Below the pieces are notes generated by a model that made no database searches, was not told where the DNA came from, and saw nothing but the letters and a program-made list of their open reading frames with translations. DNA of 64,000 bases, from contig CM075192.1 in NCBI GenBank assembly GCA_037577475.1, forward strand, positions 5,242,408 through 5,306,407, written 5' to 3'. Shown piece after piece: positions 33,431-45,302 of the stretch. The stretch is from Chaunax sp. Z400. Taxonomy: Eukaryota; Chordata; Actinopteri; Lophiiformes; Chaunacidae. Position 1 is the stretch's first letter, and each line of letters opens with the position of its first letter. Both the position numbers and the translations under genes were made by a program.

Positions 33431-33804
33431 ACAGGAACCCTTTCCGGCGCTTCCTCTCTTGGATGAAGAAGCGCTCCTTCCCTTGCATTGGCGAGCATGA
33501 GTCATGCAGCGTTGCTTCTCAAGAGTTGTGTTGCTGTTGCAGGTGTCGGGCCATCGCCCATACAAAGTTGATGCGTGTCCTGAATAAGGAAAAAATGATG
33601 ATGCGTAACTTAAAATAAATTGCACATATTAATAACGCAATTGAAATATGTCCCAGAATAAATTCAAGTTCATGAACAGTTCATGTAGAACAGAAAAAGT
33701 GCATAAAGAACACAGACACACACCTAAAACAGAGCAACAGGGGCAGTCAGTCACACAGTTGCAGCGTGGCAAGTTGTACTCCTCTCTAGCAAAGCAAAAT
33801 CTCA
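33431..33804 (+). pseudogene. Orphan 3' fragment of the HIPK-like last exon
   Basis: Begins inside the last coding exon (CCTTTCCGGCGCTTCCTC) and runs through its 3' flank to GCAAAATCTC. Upstream exons and the acceptor are absent. It retains the 61-bp segment deleted from the first copy but has CATGAGTC instead of CAAGAGTC, which creates an early TGA after GCGAGCA. It separates D1 from D2. Confidence 0.8.
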
Positions 33805-36420
33805 AATAAAAATGAATTCTGATCAACCTCAAAATCAGATTTTGGCTCCAATGGCTGCACAGTCTCCAATAGTCAGCTTCTGGTATCACCAACTTTAAGT
33901 GAAAACAGAATCTCTCAAATAAAGATTATTTTAACAGTTGGCTTGATAACCTCCACATTTACTAATTGATTGCGTTGATATGGATTTTGTTAGAGAGAGA
34001 GAGGGATGAAGTTTGTGTTTCAGTAATGCAATACTTGTGCAACACTTGTCAGACAATACGATTTAGATCTGGGGGTTTCAAAGTCTTACACTGTGGGTGA
34101 TGAAAACTAATATTATCCAACTTAGAAATCCAATAACACAAAATCCAAAACAAGTTAATAAAATACAAAAATGAACAAAACAACTTAAGGGGAAATCCGA
34201 GGGAAAAACAGGAGGTATCACAGGCAAACACGAGGCAAAGCAGGGCAAAAACAGCAGGACAAGGCAGGACAAGGGGTAAACAGGATATAACAGAGGTAAC
34301 ACAGACAAACTGAAACAGAGGACAGAACCAAACAGACTTAAATACACAGAGTAACGAGACAATGACACACAGGTGGCACAGAGAGGAGGAGAGAATCAGA
34401 GACAGGTGGAAACACTCAGACAATCACAGAGGAGAGATAATGAAGAGAAAGGAGGGAAAAAACAGAGTGAGCAAACACAGGGAAAGGGAGCTAAAACTAA
34501 AAACTAAAAACACTGGAACTAAAAACACAGAAGAGTAAAACACAGACAGAGGAATCAAAAGGGTAAAACAGAGCATGAGAAATTAGGACAGGAAGTGGAA
34601 AGCATGATATAGTGAAATGAACTACAAAATAAAACAGAAGCTACAAAACTGAAACCACAACACAGATCATACTTTGAAAACCTCTTGTGTGGATCATATA
34701 GATCTCTTGATGTTAGAAGACAACTCTTTATGAACATAAGGAGGACAAAAGGAAGGTCGTTGAGGTGTTTGGAATGTAGGTTAATCCATCCATCCATCCA
34801 TTTTCTTCCGCTTATCAAGGGTCTGGGTCGCGGGGGAAGCAGTCTGAGCAGAGAAGCCCAAACCTCCCTCTCCCCAGCCACCTCCTCCAGCTCTTCCGCC
34901 TCACCAAGGCGTTCCCAAGCCAGCCGAGAGATATAATCCCAGCAGCGTGTTCTGGGTCTACCCCGGGGTCTCCTCCCAGTGGGACATGCCCGAAATACCT
35001 CTCCAGGGAGGCCTCCAGGGGGCATCCTTAACAAATGCCCGAACCACCTCAGTTTACTCTTCTCAATGTGGAGGAGCAGCTGCTCCACTCTGAGCCCCTC
35101 CCGAATGACTGAGCTCCTCACCCTTTCTCTCGTGAACAAGACCCCGAGAACTTGAACTCCTCCACTCGGGGCAGCAACTCATCCCTGACCTGGAGTGTGC
35201 AATCCACCCTTTTCTGACTGAGAACCACGGCATCAGACTTGGAGGTGCTGATTCTCATCCCAGCTGTTTCCACTCAGCTGCAAACTGTCCCAATGACAGC
35301 TGGAGGTCACGGCATGATGGAGCAAACAGGACCACATCATCTGCAAAAAGCAGAGAAGCAATCCTGAGTCCACCAAACAGACACCCTCCATCACCTGGCT
35401 GTGCCTAGAAATTCTGTCCATAAAGATTATGAACAGAATCTGTGACAAAGGGCAGCCTGATGCAGTCCAGCTCTCACTGGAAACAAGTCAGACTTATTGC
35501 CGGCAATGCAAACCAAACCTTCCCTCTGGTCATACAGGGATCGAATGGCCCGTTACAACGGGCCCGATTCCCCATATTCCCAGAACACCTCCTATAGAGC
35601 ACTATGTGGGACACGGTCGTATGCCTTTTCCAAGTCCACAAAGCACATGTAGACTGGTTGGGTAAACTCCCATGCACCCTCCAGCACTCTAGCGAGAGTG
35701 AGGAGCTGATACAGCGTTCCACGACCAGGACAAAAACCGCATTGTTCCTCCTGAATCCGAGATTTGACTAACAGACAAACTCTCCTCTCTAGTACCCTGG
35801 CATAGACCTTCCCAGGAAGGCTGAGAAGTGTGATCCCCGATAGTTGGAACACACCCTCTGGTCCCCCTTCTTAAAAAGGGGAACCACCACCCCAGTCTGC
35901 CAATCCCGAGGCAAGAAGTTGAGGATCTCCCGACAGGGGCCTCTGCCAAACGCTCCCAGCACACCCTCACTGTACGTTTGGGTGCACAGGCCTGTCCGGC
36001 ATCTTCCGCCGCCATCGGATCCAACTCATCACCAGGTGGTGATCAGTTGACAGCTCAGCACCTCTCTTCACCCGAATGTACAGAACATATGGTCGTAGGT
36101 CAGATGATACAACTATGAAGTCAATCATCGGCCTACGACCTAGGGTGTCCTGGTACCAAGTGCACTTATGGACACCCTTATGTTCTGTTCGTTTGGGTGA
36201 ACGCTGTCAACTGATCAGCCAGAGAGCAGAAGGTAGCAGAGCCCGGCTCCTCTCCCTCTTCCTCCGCATCCTGGCTCTTCTCTCACGGATCCGCCTCTTA
36301 AGTAGCGCTGCTTACTCCATGGTAAAGCATACAGGCAACATCCGCGTCCAGCACCCGGTCCATCCTGCACGTTTTATTTGGTTTTATATTAAGTTATCTC
36401 GGTACATAATCAAACAGGAA
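33805..36420. repeat. Direct-repeat unit D2
   Basis: Second copy of D1, carrying the same LINE (34785-36400, minus strand) with the same tail at about 34785-34800. It ends at the same CAAACAGGAAC, after which unique sequence follows. Confidence 0.8.
34785..36400 (-). mobile_element. Dead RTE/Rex3-like LINE in D2
   Basis: Near-identical to the D1 copy, including shared frame breaks, so the two arose by segmental duplication rather than by two insertions. Differences include loss of part of the inverted repeat near 36195. Confidence 0.7.
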
Positions 36421-36486
36421 CGTTTCCCACCAATACATTGTTATTTAATTCTTTCGAACGAGTCTGGACTTCAAAGTAGTACAAAC

Positions 36487-36580
36487 AAGGACAAAGGACA
36501 TCATAGGACATCAAATGACATCATAGGACATCAAATGACATCATAGGACATCAAATGACATCATAAGACATAAAGGACAT
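36487..36580. repeat. 20-bp minisatellite
   Basis: Four to five copies of a GGACATCAAATGACATCATA-like unit, degrading toward 36580. Confidence 0.85.
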
Positions 36581-36619
36581 CAAAGAACAAAAAACGTTTA
36601 AGTGCATTGCTTGATCCTC

Positions 36620-36757
36620 TATTCAATATAAAAGCCATTGCATTTATAGAAACACAACTTTGAAGTTTGTTTTTCTTCATTGTTATATCATATCAGAAAC
36701 TTAGACCCCTAACGACCGAATGGAAATGGATTTTGTGGTTCCCAGTTTTAAAGAGGT
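36620..36757 (+). promoter_or_regulatory. Candidate promoter and first exon upstream of block B kinase exons
   Basis: ATATAAAAG near 36627 is followed about 90 bp later by an ATG at 36720 in ACCGAATGG. Twelve codons follow, then a GAG/GTAGGC donor at 36756. Joined to the next exon (36913) the frame stays open but not in the HIPK frame. It could be a new first exon or the start of a deleted paralogue. Confidence 0.3.
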
Positions 36758-36912
36758 AGGCCGATGTTTTCGATGCTTACATCTTTTATATTATTGGTAT
36801 AGTCTGTGAGTGGAGAGTATTCAGTCTGATATAATTTAGTATAACAATTTCAAAAGGTGATTCCCTTCTGTTAATGCTTATCTGTGCCTGCAGATGTGCC
36901 TTTGGTTTTCAG

Positions 36913-37813
36913 AGAAGAAGAAGAAGTCTGCTCAGTCTGCTACACAGGAGAACACACAGCGGCTTGACATTGACAGTGGAGACAGGTGAGAAGACTTTCT
37001 CTGGTCATGATGATCATTTGTCAGACAGAAGAGAAAATGCTTCAGTCAATCATTAATGGAACTTGTTTTTAGAGTGTGTTTATATCTTAGTGAAGCTTAC
37101 ATGATTCTTCAGATGTCATGATAATAACAGAAATAACATTTTGTGTGTGTGTTTAGTTGGTGGAGTTTAACAAGCATGATAGAAGACACTCGTGAGCCTG
37201 CTGTTACTGCTCAGACACGGGATGATACTGCTGACTCCCACCCAGACCGCTGCAGTCAAACTCCCACAATCTCACCATCAGGCGTGGTCATGGCTGCACC
37301 CGAGAACACAGTGAGGACAGCAGATGTGGAGTATGTAGACGGGTGAGGTGACTTCCTCTGGTCATGACAATCATGATCACCTCTTTAATGAAGTTTATAT
37401 GATTCTTTGAGAAGTCATGATAATAACAGGAATAACATTTTGTGTGTGTGTTTAGTTGGTGGAGTTTAACAAGCACGACAGAGGACATCCGTGAGAGAGT
37501 TGAGAACCCAATCACATGTGGTAAGAAACAGTCACCTCTGCTTATGTTTGACTGTTGTACATTTTGGAGGATGGTGCATATTTATATTATATTTATATTT
37601 TCAGTGGCCAATCGAAAAAAGAAGAAGAAGAATCCTTTCCGGCGCTTCCTCTCTTGGATGAAGAAGCGCTCCTTCCCTTACATTGGCGAGCAAGAGTCAT
37701 GCAGCGTTGCTTCTCAAGAGTTGTGTTGCTGTTGCAGGTGTCGGGAGATCGCATATACAAAGTTGATGCGTGTCCTGAATAAGGAAAAAATGATGATGCG
37801 TAACTTAAAATAA
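36913..37813 (+). pseudogene. HIPK-like gene C-terminal exons without kinase domain (block B)
   Basis: Exons 36913-36985, 37157-37342, 37456-37520 and 37605-37813 (TAA) match the last four exons of the first gene, with conserved splice sites and frame. The first is 3 bp shorter, in frame. The last exon is longer than in the first copy: after RSFPYIGEQ it continues with CCCCRCREI and ends MMMRNLK. No kinase exon precedes it in this block, so it cannot encode a kinase unless spliced to something unseen. It probably shows the ancestral C-terminus. Confidence 0.75.
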
Positions 37814-38930
37814 ATTGCACATATTAATAAAGCAATTGAAATATGTCCCAGAATAAATTCAAGTTCATGAACAGTTCATCTAGAACAGAAAAAGTGCATA
37901 AAGAACACAGACACACACCTAAAACAGAGCAACAGGGGCAGTCAGTCACACAGTTGCAGCGTGGCAGGTTGTACTCCTCTCTAGCAAAGCAAAATCTCCA
38001 TTAAGCTCAACACCAATAAAGTCCATTTGTAACCAATATCGCTTTAAAGGCATTACATAACACTCTACCTGTAAATTATTTCCATTTTTTATACACCTAG
38101 AACCGAAATATGTAACTTTTAACATCACTAGCTTGAATGAGGGAGAGAGCACACACACACACACACGACTTACCAGTCCTGTGCTGCATAGCATTTGACT
38201 GGGGAACAGCAGCAACACAGCGTGTGCGTTCCTAGTGTGTCTCATTAATTAGTGTCCCTGTGAAACGGGAACTATAAAACATACAGGAGACATTTTTACT
38301 CTAAAATTAAAACGTTTAACTACTATGTGGGAAGCCTGAGCAGAGTGGTAGGATGTTTGTAGGAGGCAGACATAAGAAACTTTGTCCCAGAATCAAAAAA
38401 GGTGTTTATTTTGTGTGCTAAAGTGTTAAACGTGCTGTCAAAACAATATCCTCCTGGGAACCGAGGAAAAAAAGTGTATTAGAATTTCTTTTCTTTTGTT
38501 ATTTCCTACCTATTTAGGGTTAAAAAAAATCTTACAATTTAGACTTTTTAGAATTTATTTTTATTCTAAATTTTATAACATGTCCACTCCAGGACTATTT
38601 TCGTATGAAAAGCCAGCCAAACTAGGTATATCCAATAAATGAAAGGTAATCAAAGAAATAATAATTTTATCTTACACAACTGTATTTGGATTACAGTTTA
38701 GTCAGGTAGTAGTGCATTATTGGGACAGTTCCAGTGTATGTAATATGGTCTCCTGTTGACTATACCCACAAGCATAGACACTGGATTCTAGAGGAAATTT
38801 GCTTATATTTCATGACACCACTTGGAAATCTTCAAACCTCAAAAATCACTAATAAATATCACTGATATACATAACAATATGTCTGCATTGTGGGTATTGC
38901 ATTACAGGTTTATAATGATCAATTTAGTGT
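37814..38930. other. Intergenic part of block B
   Basis: Near-identical to 2600-3720, with AATAAA at 37826-37831. No gene is seen. Confidence 0.5.
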
Positions 38931-38970
38931 AATTACATAACATATTTTATTTTGGAATTAAAAACATACA

Positions 38971-39437
38971 TGCTGCTCCTGGCCCACAGTGGACGACGTC
39001 TTTCCTGCTCATCCCTGTCTGTCTCTGTGTCTGTCTCTGTCTGCTCTTCTGATCCTTCTACATCTTCTTCCTCCTCTTCACCCCCTATCCCTGGTTCAAA
39101 CTCATCCTCATCTGTCTCATCATCTGACAGCTCCAAATCTGAGTCTCCATCAACTATCCTTTAAAGAATCCTCTCTGCTTCAGTTCTGTCTCCTACAACA
39201 ATGTTGAGTCATTAAGAACATTAAGATGGTCTTGGTGTCCACTGTAATTGACATTCAAAAGAGGGCTATTATTTCAAAACACAAATAATTGAATTGCTTT
39301 CAAAGCTAAATCTATCATTCCTGACATGTTAATAAACAAGAAAATATAAGATTATCACAGTAAAAGAACAATATATTAACAATATTTGATTTACCTCTCC
39401 TCTTTCCATAAAATGTGCTTGCCGCTATGCTATCCAT
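38971..39437 (-). pseudogene. Acidic two-exon fragment, block B copy
   Basis: Duplicate of the fragment at 3762-4228, including the acidic LELSDDETDEDEFEPG stretch and the in-frame TAA. One residue differs in the Glu run region (DVEG for DAEG). Confidence 0.35.
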
Positions 39438-39629
39438 TTTGAATGAAAAGAAAATGGGAGTTCCCAGCATCCCAGCCTATCACATGACATATCACTGGAA
39501 AGCCCTGGATGTCCTCTTTAAAATACAATAGGGATTGATTGAGTAAGTCAAAAGAGTAAAAGGAGGGGCATGTTAACAAAAAATGTCCATCACAGAGGAC
39601 ACAAGTCAATGGGCTGGGTCTCAGGAGGA

Positions 39630-40051
39630 TGTGTAGAAATCAACCTCAGCACCAGTTTTTCTTTGGAGAATGCTCCGTTTATTGCCACACTGATGAAGGA
39701 AGACAACAGCACTTCAGTGTGCAAGCTATTTACATTATTACATAGCTATTTACATGCCCCAGCTCCTCAGTCTACAAAACAAACAGCAAAATAACTTAAT
39801 ACATACTATATACAAGAATTAACAGGGTGCTATCAGAAGCAACAACAGGTAACCAACCTCTCCCATGTGGGGACAATTTAGAAGGGGAGAGGCTATGGGA
39901 CAAGCAGAATATATAGGGGGAACCACAGAAGAAGAAATAAGGAGGGGCAACACAGAAGGAACTGGGACGGTCCTGGCAGTCAGGTATAACAAAAAGGGGG
40001 ACAATGGAACTGATTTTGTGTAATTATAGTGCCAAAACTGGCCCGGTTACA
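39630..40051 (-). mobile_element. Truncated solo LTR, block B
   Basis: Same left truncation as in block A (GGAGGATGTGTAG junction) and same CCGGTTACA end, so A and B descend from the same truncated copy. Confidence 0.5.
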
Positions 40052-41019
40052 TCTGAAAACCTTTTGTTGTCTTTTGGGCCTGAGAGAACCTGCTGAATGC
40101 TCAAACTATTGAAGCAGACTGGAGTCACTTTTGTATTTTACAACTAATAAGATGTCCAGAGTATCAGAGTATTGATATTTTTATAGAATAATAACAATGA
40201 AAAAATGAATACCACTTGCTTGAAACAACGAAATATCTGCATTTGAAGGTAAATAAAGTACAGACCTTAAATCAGATTTTTAATAGAGGCAGCCAGATAC
40301 TAACATAATTACACAGGTGACTTTTTTGGTACAGCACTGAGTGAAAGCCTTAGTCGTCTTAGTCGGCTGTAAATCCCTGATCCTTCTTTTCTGACACTGA
40401 TTCTTTAACTAAATAGGAAGTTGATTTGTTAACCAGCTGTCATTGAGTAGTTGTTGTTTTTTTCCAAACCTGTTTGTGATGCCTGACTACTTTTATCATC
40501 TCCTCATTCACACCAGGAGAGGCGAATGAATGTATTTGTAAGATCCACCTGCCTTCTGGAGAGGCAGTGAAACGGGGCCATAACACAGGCTTTTGATTAA
40601 AACTGGCAGTGCTCTTTGCAGCAACCTGTGGTATAAGAGCTGAAATACTACAGACATAATGGTAACATGCTTCTGTGTTAGTCAGGTGAGATTATTTACC
40701 CATTTATTTATTTATTTATCTTGTCTCTCTAATTGGATTGGGTTCTTTTTTTCCAGCTGCTCCAATCTGTGCTCATCTACCTCTTCCTCTATCTTTTATC
40801 ACACAGTTTCATGCTTTTTTCTCCAAGATATTCCAGATATTCCATATTCTGGCCTCAGGACCTTTTGTTTTTCACAACAGCACCACCTGCTGAAGAAAGG
40901 AAGAACTCCAGACTGTGTGCCAAGGCTCAGGCAGGGGTTGCCATCCACCTAAAAATGTTACAAAAGTTCAGATTGTGTCCCATACAGCAGATGAACGTGG
41001 ACAATGGCTGATTATTATC

Positions 41020-41898
41020 CTACAGATGATACTAAGCCTTCAACCTAAACTAGATGAAATGTTAACTCTAAAAGCAGAAGGGGCATTTATCAGATCCAGA
41101 GCTAAATGGATAATGGAGGGAGAAAAACATTCAGTTTATTTATGTGGTCTTGAAAAAAGAAGACAAAGTAGAAATAATATCACATCCTTGATGGTTGATG
41201 ACATAGAAATCACTGATGATAAATTAATCTCTTCAGAAATCTTTAAATTTTACAGCCAACTCTACAGCTCTAAATGTTCAAAAGAAAACTAAGCCAATCA
41301 CTAAATACTGAAAACAAAATAAAAACTGTAAAGCCATAATAACTTCCTGGCTCCAAAGAGACTAATCAATACTGGGTCGTATTTATCTAACAAAAATGGA
41401 AAGTTTATCAAGTTGTATTCACCCAACCTCCTCTAATGCAATTCCAAACAAATGAATAATATCCACGAACCAAATTAATGTAAACTTCATCTGGAGAAAA
41501 AAACCACGTTATATGAAAAAACACAACAAGACAAAAACAAGTGAATTCAGATCACAGGCCTCCTGAAATTCACTAAAACTTGTAAATGATGTGAAAACAA
41601 AGAAAATTCACAGTTTATTGAAACTCTTCCTCACTGAATTGGAAGAATAATTTGAGCTTGGTGTTTTCTTCACCCTTGTAAAAATTTATATTTTTGTGTT
41701 CCTTTTTCTAATTGCCATGATTTAATGAATTTATTTATTTATTTGTGTTGTAATTTTATTTTAAACTAAGCTTATTCTTCTGTTTCCCTTTATCAACTTT
41801 TCTGAACTAGGCTAATTTAGTGAATTAAGTTGCCTTATTTGTTGATTGCTCTTATGCTATTGCATATTTGCAATAAAGTTTTATTTCTTAAAAAATGA
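41020..41898 (+). mobile_element. L1/Tx1-like LINE, block B
   Basis: Same internally deleted element as 27980-28860, with AATAAA near 41873 and the same tail. Confidence 0.6.
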
Positions 41899-42021
41899 GG
41901 CTGTAAAGCGCTACGTGTTTCTTTCCAAAACTCCACTTCCGCATACGAGCAGAATAGCCAATCTGCTCAATCCGTGACATCCCATGTGACCTCTTTCTAA
42001 CCAATAGGTGACGGAGAAGGG

Positions 42022-42079
42022 GGCGGCACGGGGAATGCTCATAAACCATGCTTGGTTTATGAGCATTCCCCGTGCCGCC
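42022..42079. repeat. Perfect 27-nt-arm palindrome upstream of the block B PABPC-like gene
   Basis: Arms 42022-42048 and 42053-42079 are exact reverse complements around TGCT. Block C at 28982-29030 has only the left arm followed by different sequence, so the right arm is a local inverted copy gained in B. It lies about 280 bp upstream of the ATG. Confidence 0.9.
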
Positions 42080-42545
42080 ATTTTGGCACACAGATTAACA
42101 GAAACAATTAATTCATTTACACAATTAAAAAATCGACAATTGCCGACATTTGCCTGTTTTAAAGCCCGTATTTGATCACCGTGCTTCTTTTTGAACGTTT
42201 TTCTGCCACCGGAAGTTTTCGTCCCACTGGGCTATTTAAGAAGCAACTGCTTAAGATTCTTCAGACACTTGGTTTTGCGAAGTCTTTGCACTGTACAGAA
42301 ACCTTTTGCTTTGCTTCTTCTACTACTTCTACTACTTTGCTAACATCGACAACTCCAGTATGAACACCAGCGCTCCCAGTACCACTACTACCTGCCCGTT
42401 CCTGTTCGTCGTGGGTCTCGACCGACAGGTGACCGAGGCCAACCTGTGCGACACCTTCAGTCTGGCAGGAGCTATCCGGTCCGTCCAGATATGTCGGGAC
42501 ATCATCACCGGTCGTTCCATCGGCTGCGTCTATGTCAGCTTTGAC

Positions 42546-43203
42546 TGTAACAGCCAGGTAAGATATTGACCAACCAGTACCAATAAGGGCAAGAGACACC
42601 ACAACGGCAAACAGTTTAAGATACACTTTATTATACTATATAAAAATACACTAAATAGTTGGACTGACTTCAGGGGAATAACTATAAAAAATCACTGTCC
42701 TTATAAGAGTTCATTTAAAAGGAGGAAAAAGTGGTTCCTCCAACTCTTTAGGGGAGAGGAGTCTGAGGTCCAGGCCGCTGCACTGCCAGTTGGTTGCTTC
42801 CACAGTCTCACTCTAACTCTTCACTGATGGCAGTGTTGTCCACACCATCACCAATATAAAGGCCAGCATTCACTTCAGCCTTTGGGAAGCCCAACCCTGC
42901 CTTAAGGCTGCAACACATGCAGTGGAGCCTGGCCTGCACACAGAGGAACAAAAGTAGAATGAGAGGACCACACATGTAAACACTTTTCACAATACAGAAC
43001 ACATCACAAATGAGGGCTATGTTCTACATTAAAACATGCGTTCCACACATCTGCACACAGAGAAACAAAAGTAGAATGAGAGGACAGCAGTGGTCACCAT
43101 GAGGCACTTAAATAACCTCCTAGAGGAGGAGACACACCCAGACACACCTGTGCACAATCACATAAAATCAAAGCTTAAACTCACAGCAAACATGCATGTC
43201 GCC

Positions 43204-43234
<31 letters not shown>

Positions 43235-43298
43235 ACACACAAAACCACTACCAGTGTGAAGGTGAGTTAGTGTGGTGATACAGATCTACCCTGTTACA
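42546..43298 (-). mobile_element. Solo LTR (gypsy-like) inserted in the RRM1 exon
   Basis: Starts TGTAACAG and ends CTGTTACA, flanked by the 5-bp target duplication TTGAC (42541-42545 and 43299-43303). Block C shows the empty site. On the minus strand an AATAAA (42632-42627) is followed by GT-rich sequence, as expected in the distal part of an LTR. No internal genes, so solo LTR rather than a complete element. It contains a C run and a CA run at 43202-43240. Confidence 0.75.
43202..43240. repeat. C19 homopolymer followed by (AC)10
   Basis: Nineteen C followed by ten AC units inside the solo LTR. Length here may be unreliable in assembly. Confidence 0.85.
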
Positions 43299-44797
43299 TT
43301 GACCATCCAGCTGAAGGTATGTGCTTTATCACAAATACTGACTCAAATGTGTCATCATCAATCTGTATATCATTTTCTGTATATGACTGATAAGAGAACA
43401 GGTCTGTGTCTTCATCTGGTTTTCTCTGGTGTGTTTTACTGATATTATTTTCTCATTTTCTTAAAATCTGTTAAGGAACAATTAGAAGAATCATTAGACA
43501 GACATCTTTGTTGTTTGTCCAGGGAATTAAAATCCTAAGAAATAAATACTCATCATTTATGCAAAAACATTTAATAACAGCAATTGTGGCTGAACACAAA
43601 CCGGCTTGTCAATGTATTGTCAAAGGTTAATCAATTAACGATTTAAGTGAATTTTTAAAGCTAAAATTGGTGGTTTTCTTAATATATGATAGTAAACTGA
43701 ATATTTTATAGTGCTGACATAAAAAAAAAATCAAGGAATAAGAATTTGTGAACTTGGACTCAGTTTCCCAACAGCACCTACTGTAAGTACTAGAAACCCA
43801 CTCAAGACGACCAACCACACTTTTAACATATGCTGTTAAATCTGCTCTTGAAAATTTCTATTTACTGAACAACTCAAACCATTTTCTCTGTGTTCCTTCC
43901 CTCAGCTGAGCGTGCATTGGACGCCTACAACTTTTATGGCGTGTGGGGTCGGCGTCCCCGCATCTCATCAGCACAGCATCAGCATGAAAACATCCGAAAG
44001 GTGATCATCAAGAACCTCGAGGAGTCCATCGACAGCGAGGCTCTGAATGACACCATGTCTGTTTTTGGCAACGTTCTGTCTTGCCAGGTAGGAGACTAGT
44101 GTCTGATTCCTTCTTCTCATATCTAATCTGAAGCAGGGCTGTGGTCGACAGTCATTGTTGGAGCATAGTATTGTGACTCTGCAGGTCTAATTGAATGTGT
44201 GTGCTTAGCCTGTTTCCCAATGCAAAGAACATCACAATAGTCGGACTATAAAGTCAGTGTTCATGTACTCTTACTGCGTGTGTGTGGGTCTTAAAAGTAG
44301 CATGTGTTTACTTCCTTTAAGGTGGTTGCCAATGGCTCCAGAGGCTACGGTGTCGTCCGTTTCCAGACCCAGGAGGCAGCCGACCGAGCCATTGACAGAC
44401 TGAATGGCTTGATTTTCAATGAAGTTGTTTGTAAACTGTTTTGGTACAAACTCTTTGTGTAGTGAAAAAAAAAACTGCCGTATTAATATCAGAACTGGTC
44501 TCATTGGAGGCTTTACAGTGATGCTCGATGCAGAGATCACTGAATAGAGTTGTACAGTGTGCAATAATACTTAGAGTAAGCTTGATGATGCTTAAGTAGC
44601 TCATAAAATGTACTGAAAATACTTAAATGGCTTTACAGCTGTGATGAGGAAAACATTTATTAATTTCTGTAATTAATGAGGTTAATGTGTATTAAAATTC
44701 TGCAAAATGTCCATTTTATATTGCAGATTTGTGGCTCGCTTCACTTCAAGCATTATGCCACAACCACAGACTGTTGGTCCCAGGAGGCCTGCCCCTC

Positions 44798-45183
44798 AGG
44801 TGCCACGCAGGATAGTTGCCCAGCTTGCCGGTCTGTCACCTCCACTCAATCAATGATCTAACTACCCAACAGATACAGCTCAGCTGTATGGCTGCTCATT
44901 GAGTGTTTGTGTTGATGTTTCTGTCCCCCTGTTGACTCCTCTTGCAGCAATTCAAAGCCTGGGACCCCCGGCGCCCTTGTCCTGCAGCTGCTGCATCCGT
45001 CATCCCTCAGGAAAGTGATGCAGCAGGAGTTGGCGACACCCAGCGGCAGATGGCGGCTCACAGGATAGCTGCTCAGCGTGCAGGTCATTCACCTCCACTC
45101 AGTCAATGATCTAACTACCCAACAGATACAGCTCAGCTATATGGCTGCTAATTGAGTGTTTGTGTTGACACCTCTTGCAGCAA
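44798..45183 (+). repeat. Tandem duplication of a PABPC-like linker exon and intron
   Basis: The segment AGGATAGTTGCCCAG... to CAATTC (from about 44811) recurs as AGGATAGCTGCTCAG... to CAATTC (from about 45063). It includes the intron landmark ATCTAACTACCCAACAGATA in both copies. The second linker exon has one extra C in its CCCCC run relative to the third, shifting frame. Confidence 0.6.
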
Positions 45184-45302
45184 TTCGAAACATGTCACCC
45201 CAGCGCCCTCGTCCTGCATCAGTTGTTCCTTTGGGACCTGTAGTCCCACCGCAGAATGATGCAGGAGGAATTTGCAACATCCCGCAGTTGACGCCTGCTT
45301 GA

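Larger units (their letters stand above)
42360..45302 (+). pseudogene. PABPC-like gene, RRM1-RRM2-linker, broken (block B)
   Basis: Exon 1 (42360-42545 continuing 43304-43316) is the RRM1 exon, split by a 753-bp insertion that brings an early stop. Exon 2 (43906-44087) encodes AERALDAYNFYGVW, then NIRKVIIKNLEESID and VFGNVLSCQ, joining RRM1 to RRM2. Exon 3 (44322-) encodes SRGYGVVRFQTQEAADRAID, the RRM2 RNP1 region. The exon at 44727-44830 gives FVARF, the RRM2 end, then a Pro/Gln linker (PRRPAPQVPRRIVAQ). Two more linker exons are 44948-45083 and 45181-45302 (TGA). RRM3, RRM4 and the MLLE domain are not present. Frames of exon 3 and the first linker do not join by an obvious donor. Poly(A)-binding proteins bind mRNA tails; this copy looks dead. 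Confidence 0.7.

Noticed and set aside
42546..43298. Insertion interpreted as a cut-and-paste DNA transposon
   Set aside because: TGTAACAG...CTGTTACA ends could suit a DNA element, but the 5-bp target duplication, TG...CA termini and oriented AATAAA fit a solo LTR better. DNA transposons with such ends usually give a different target length.
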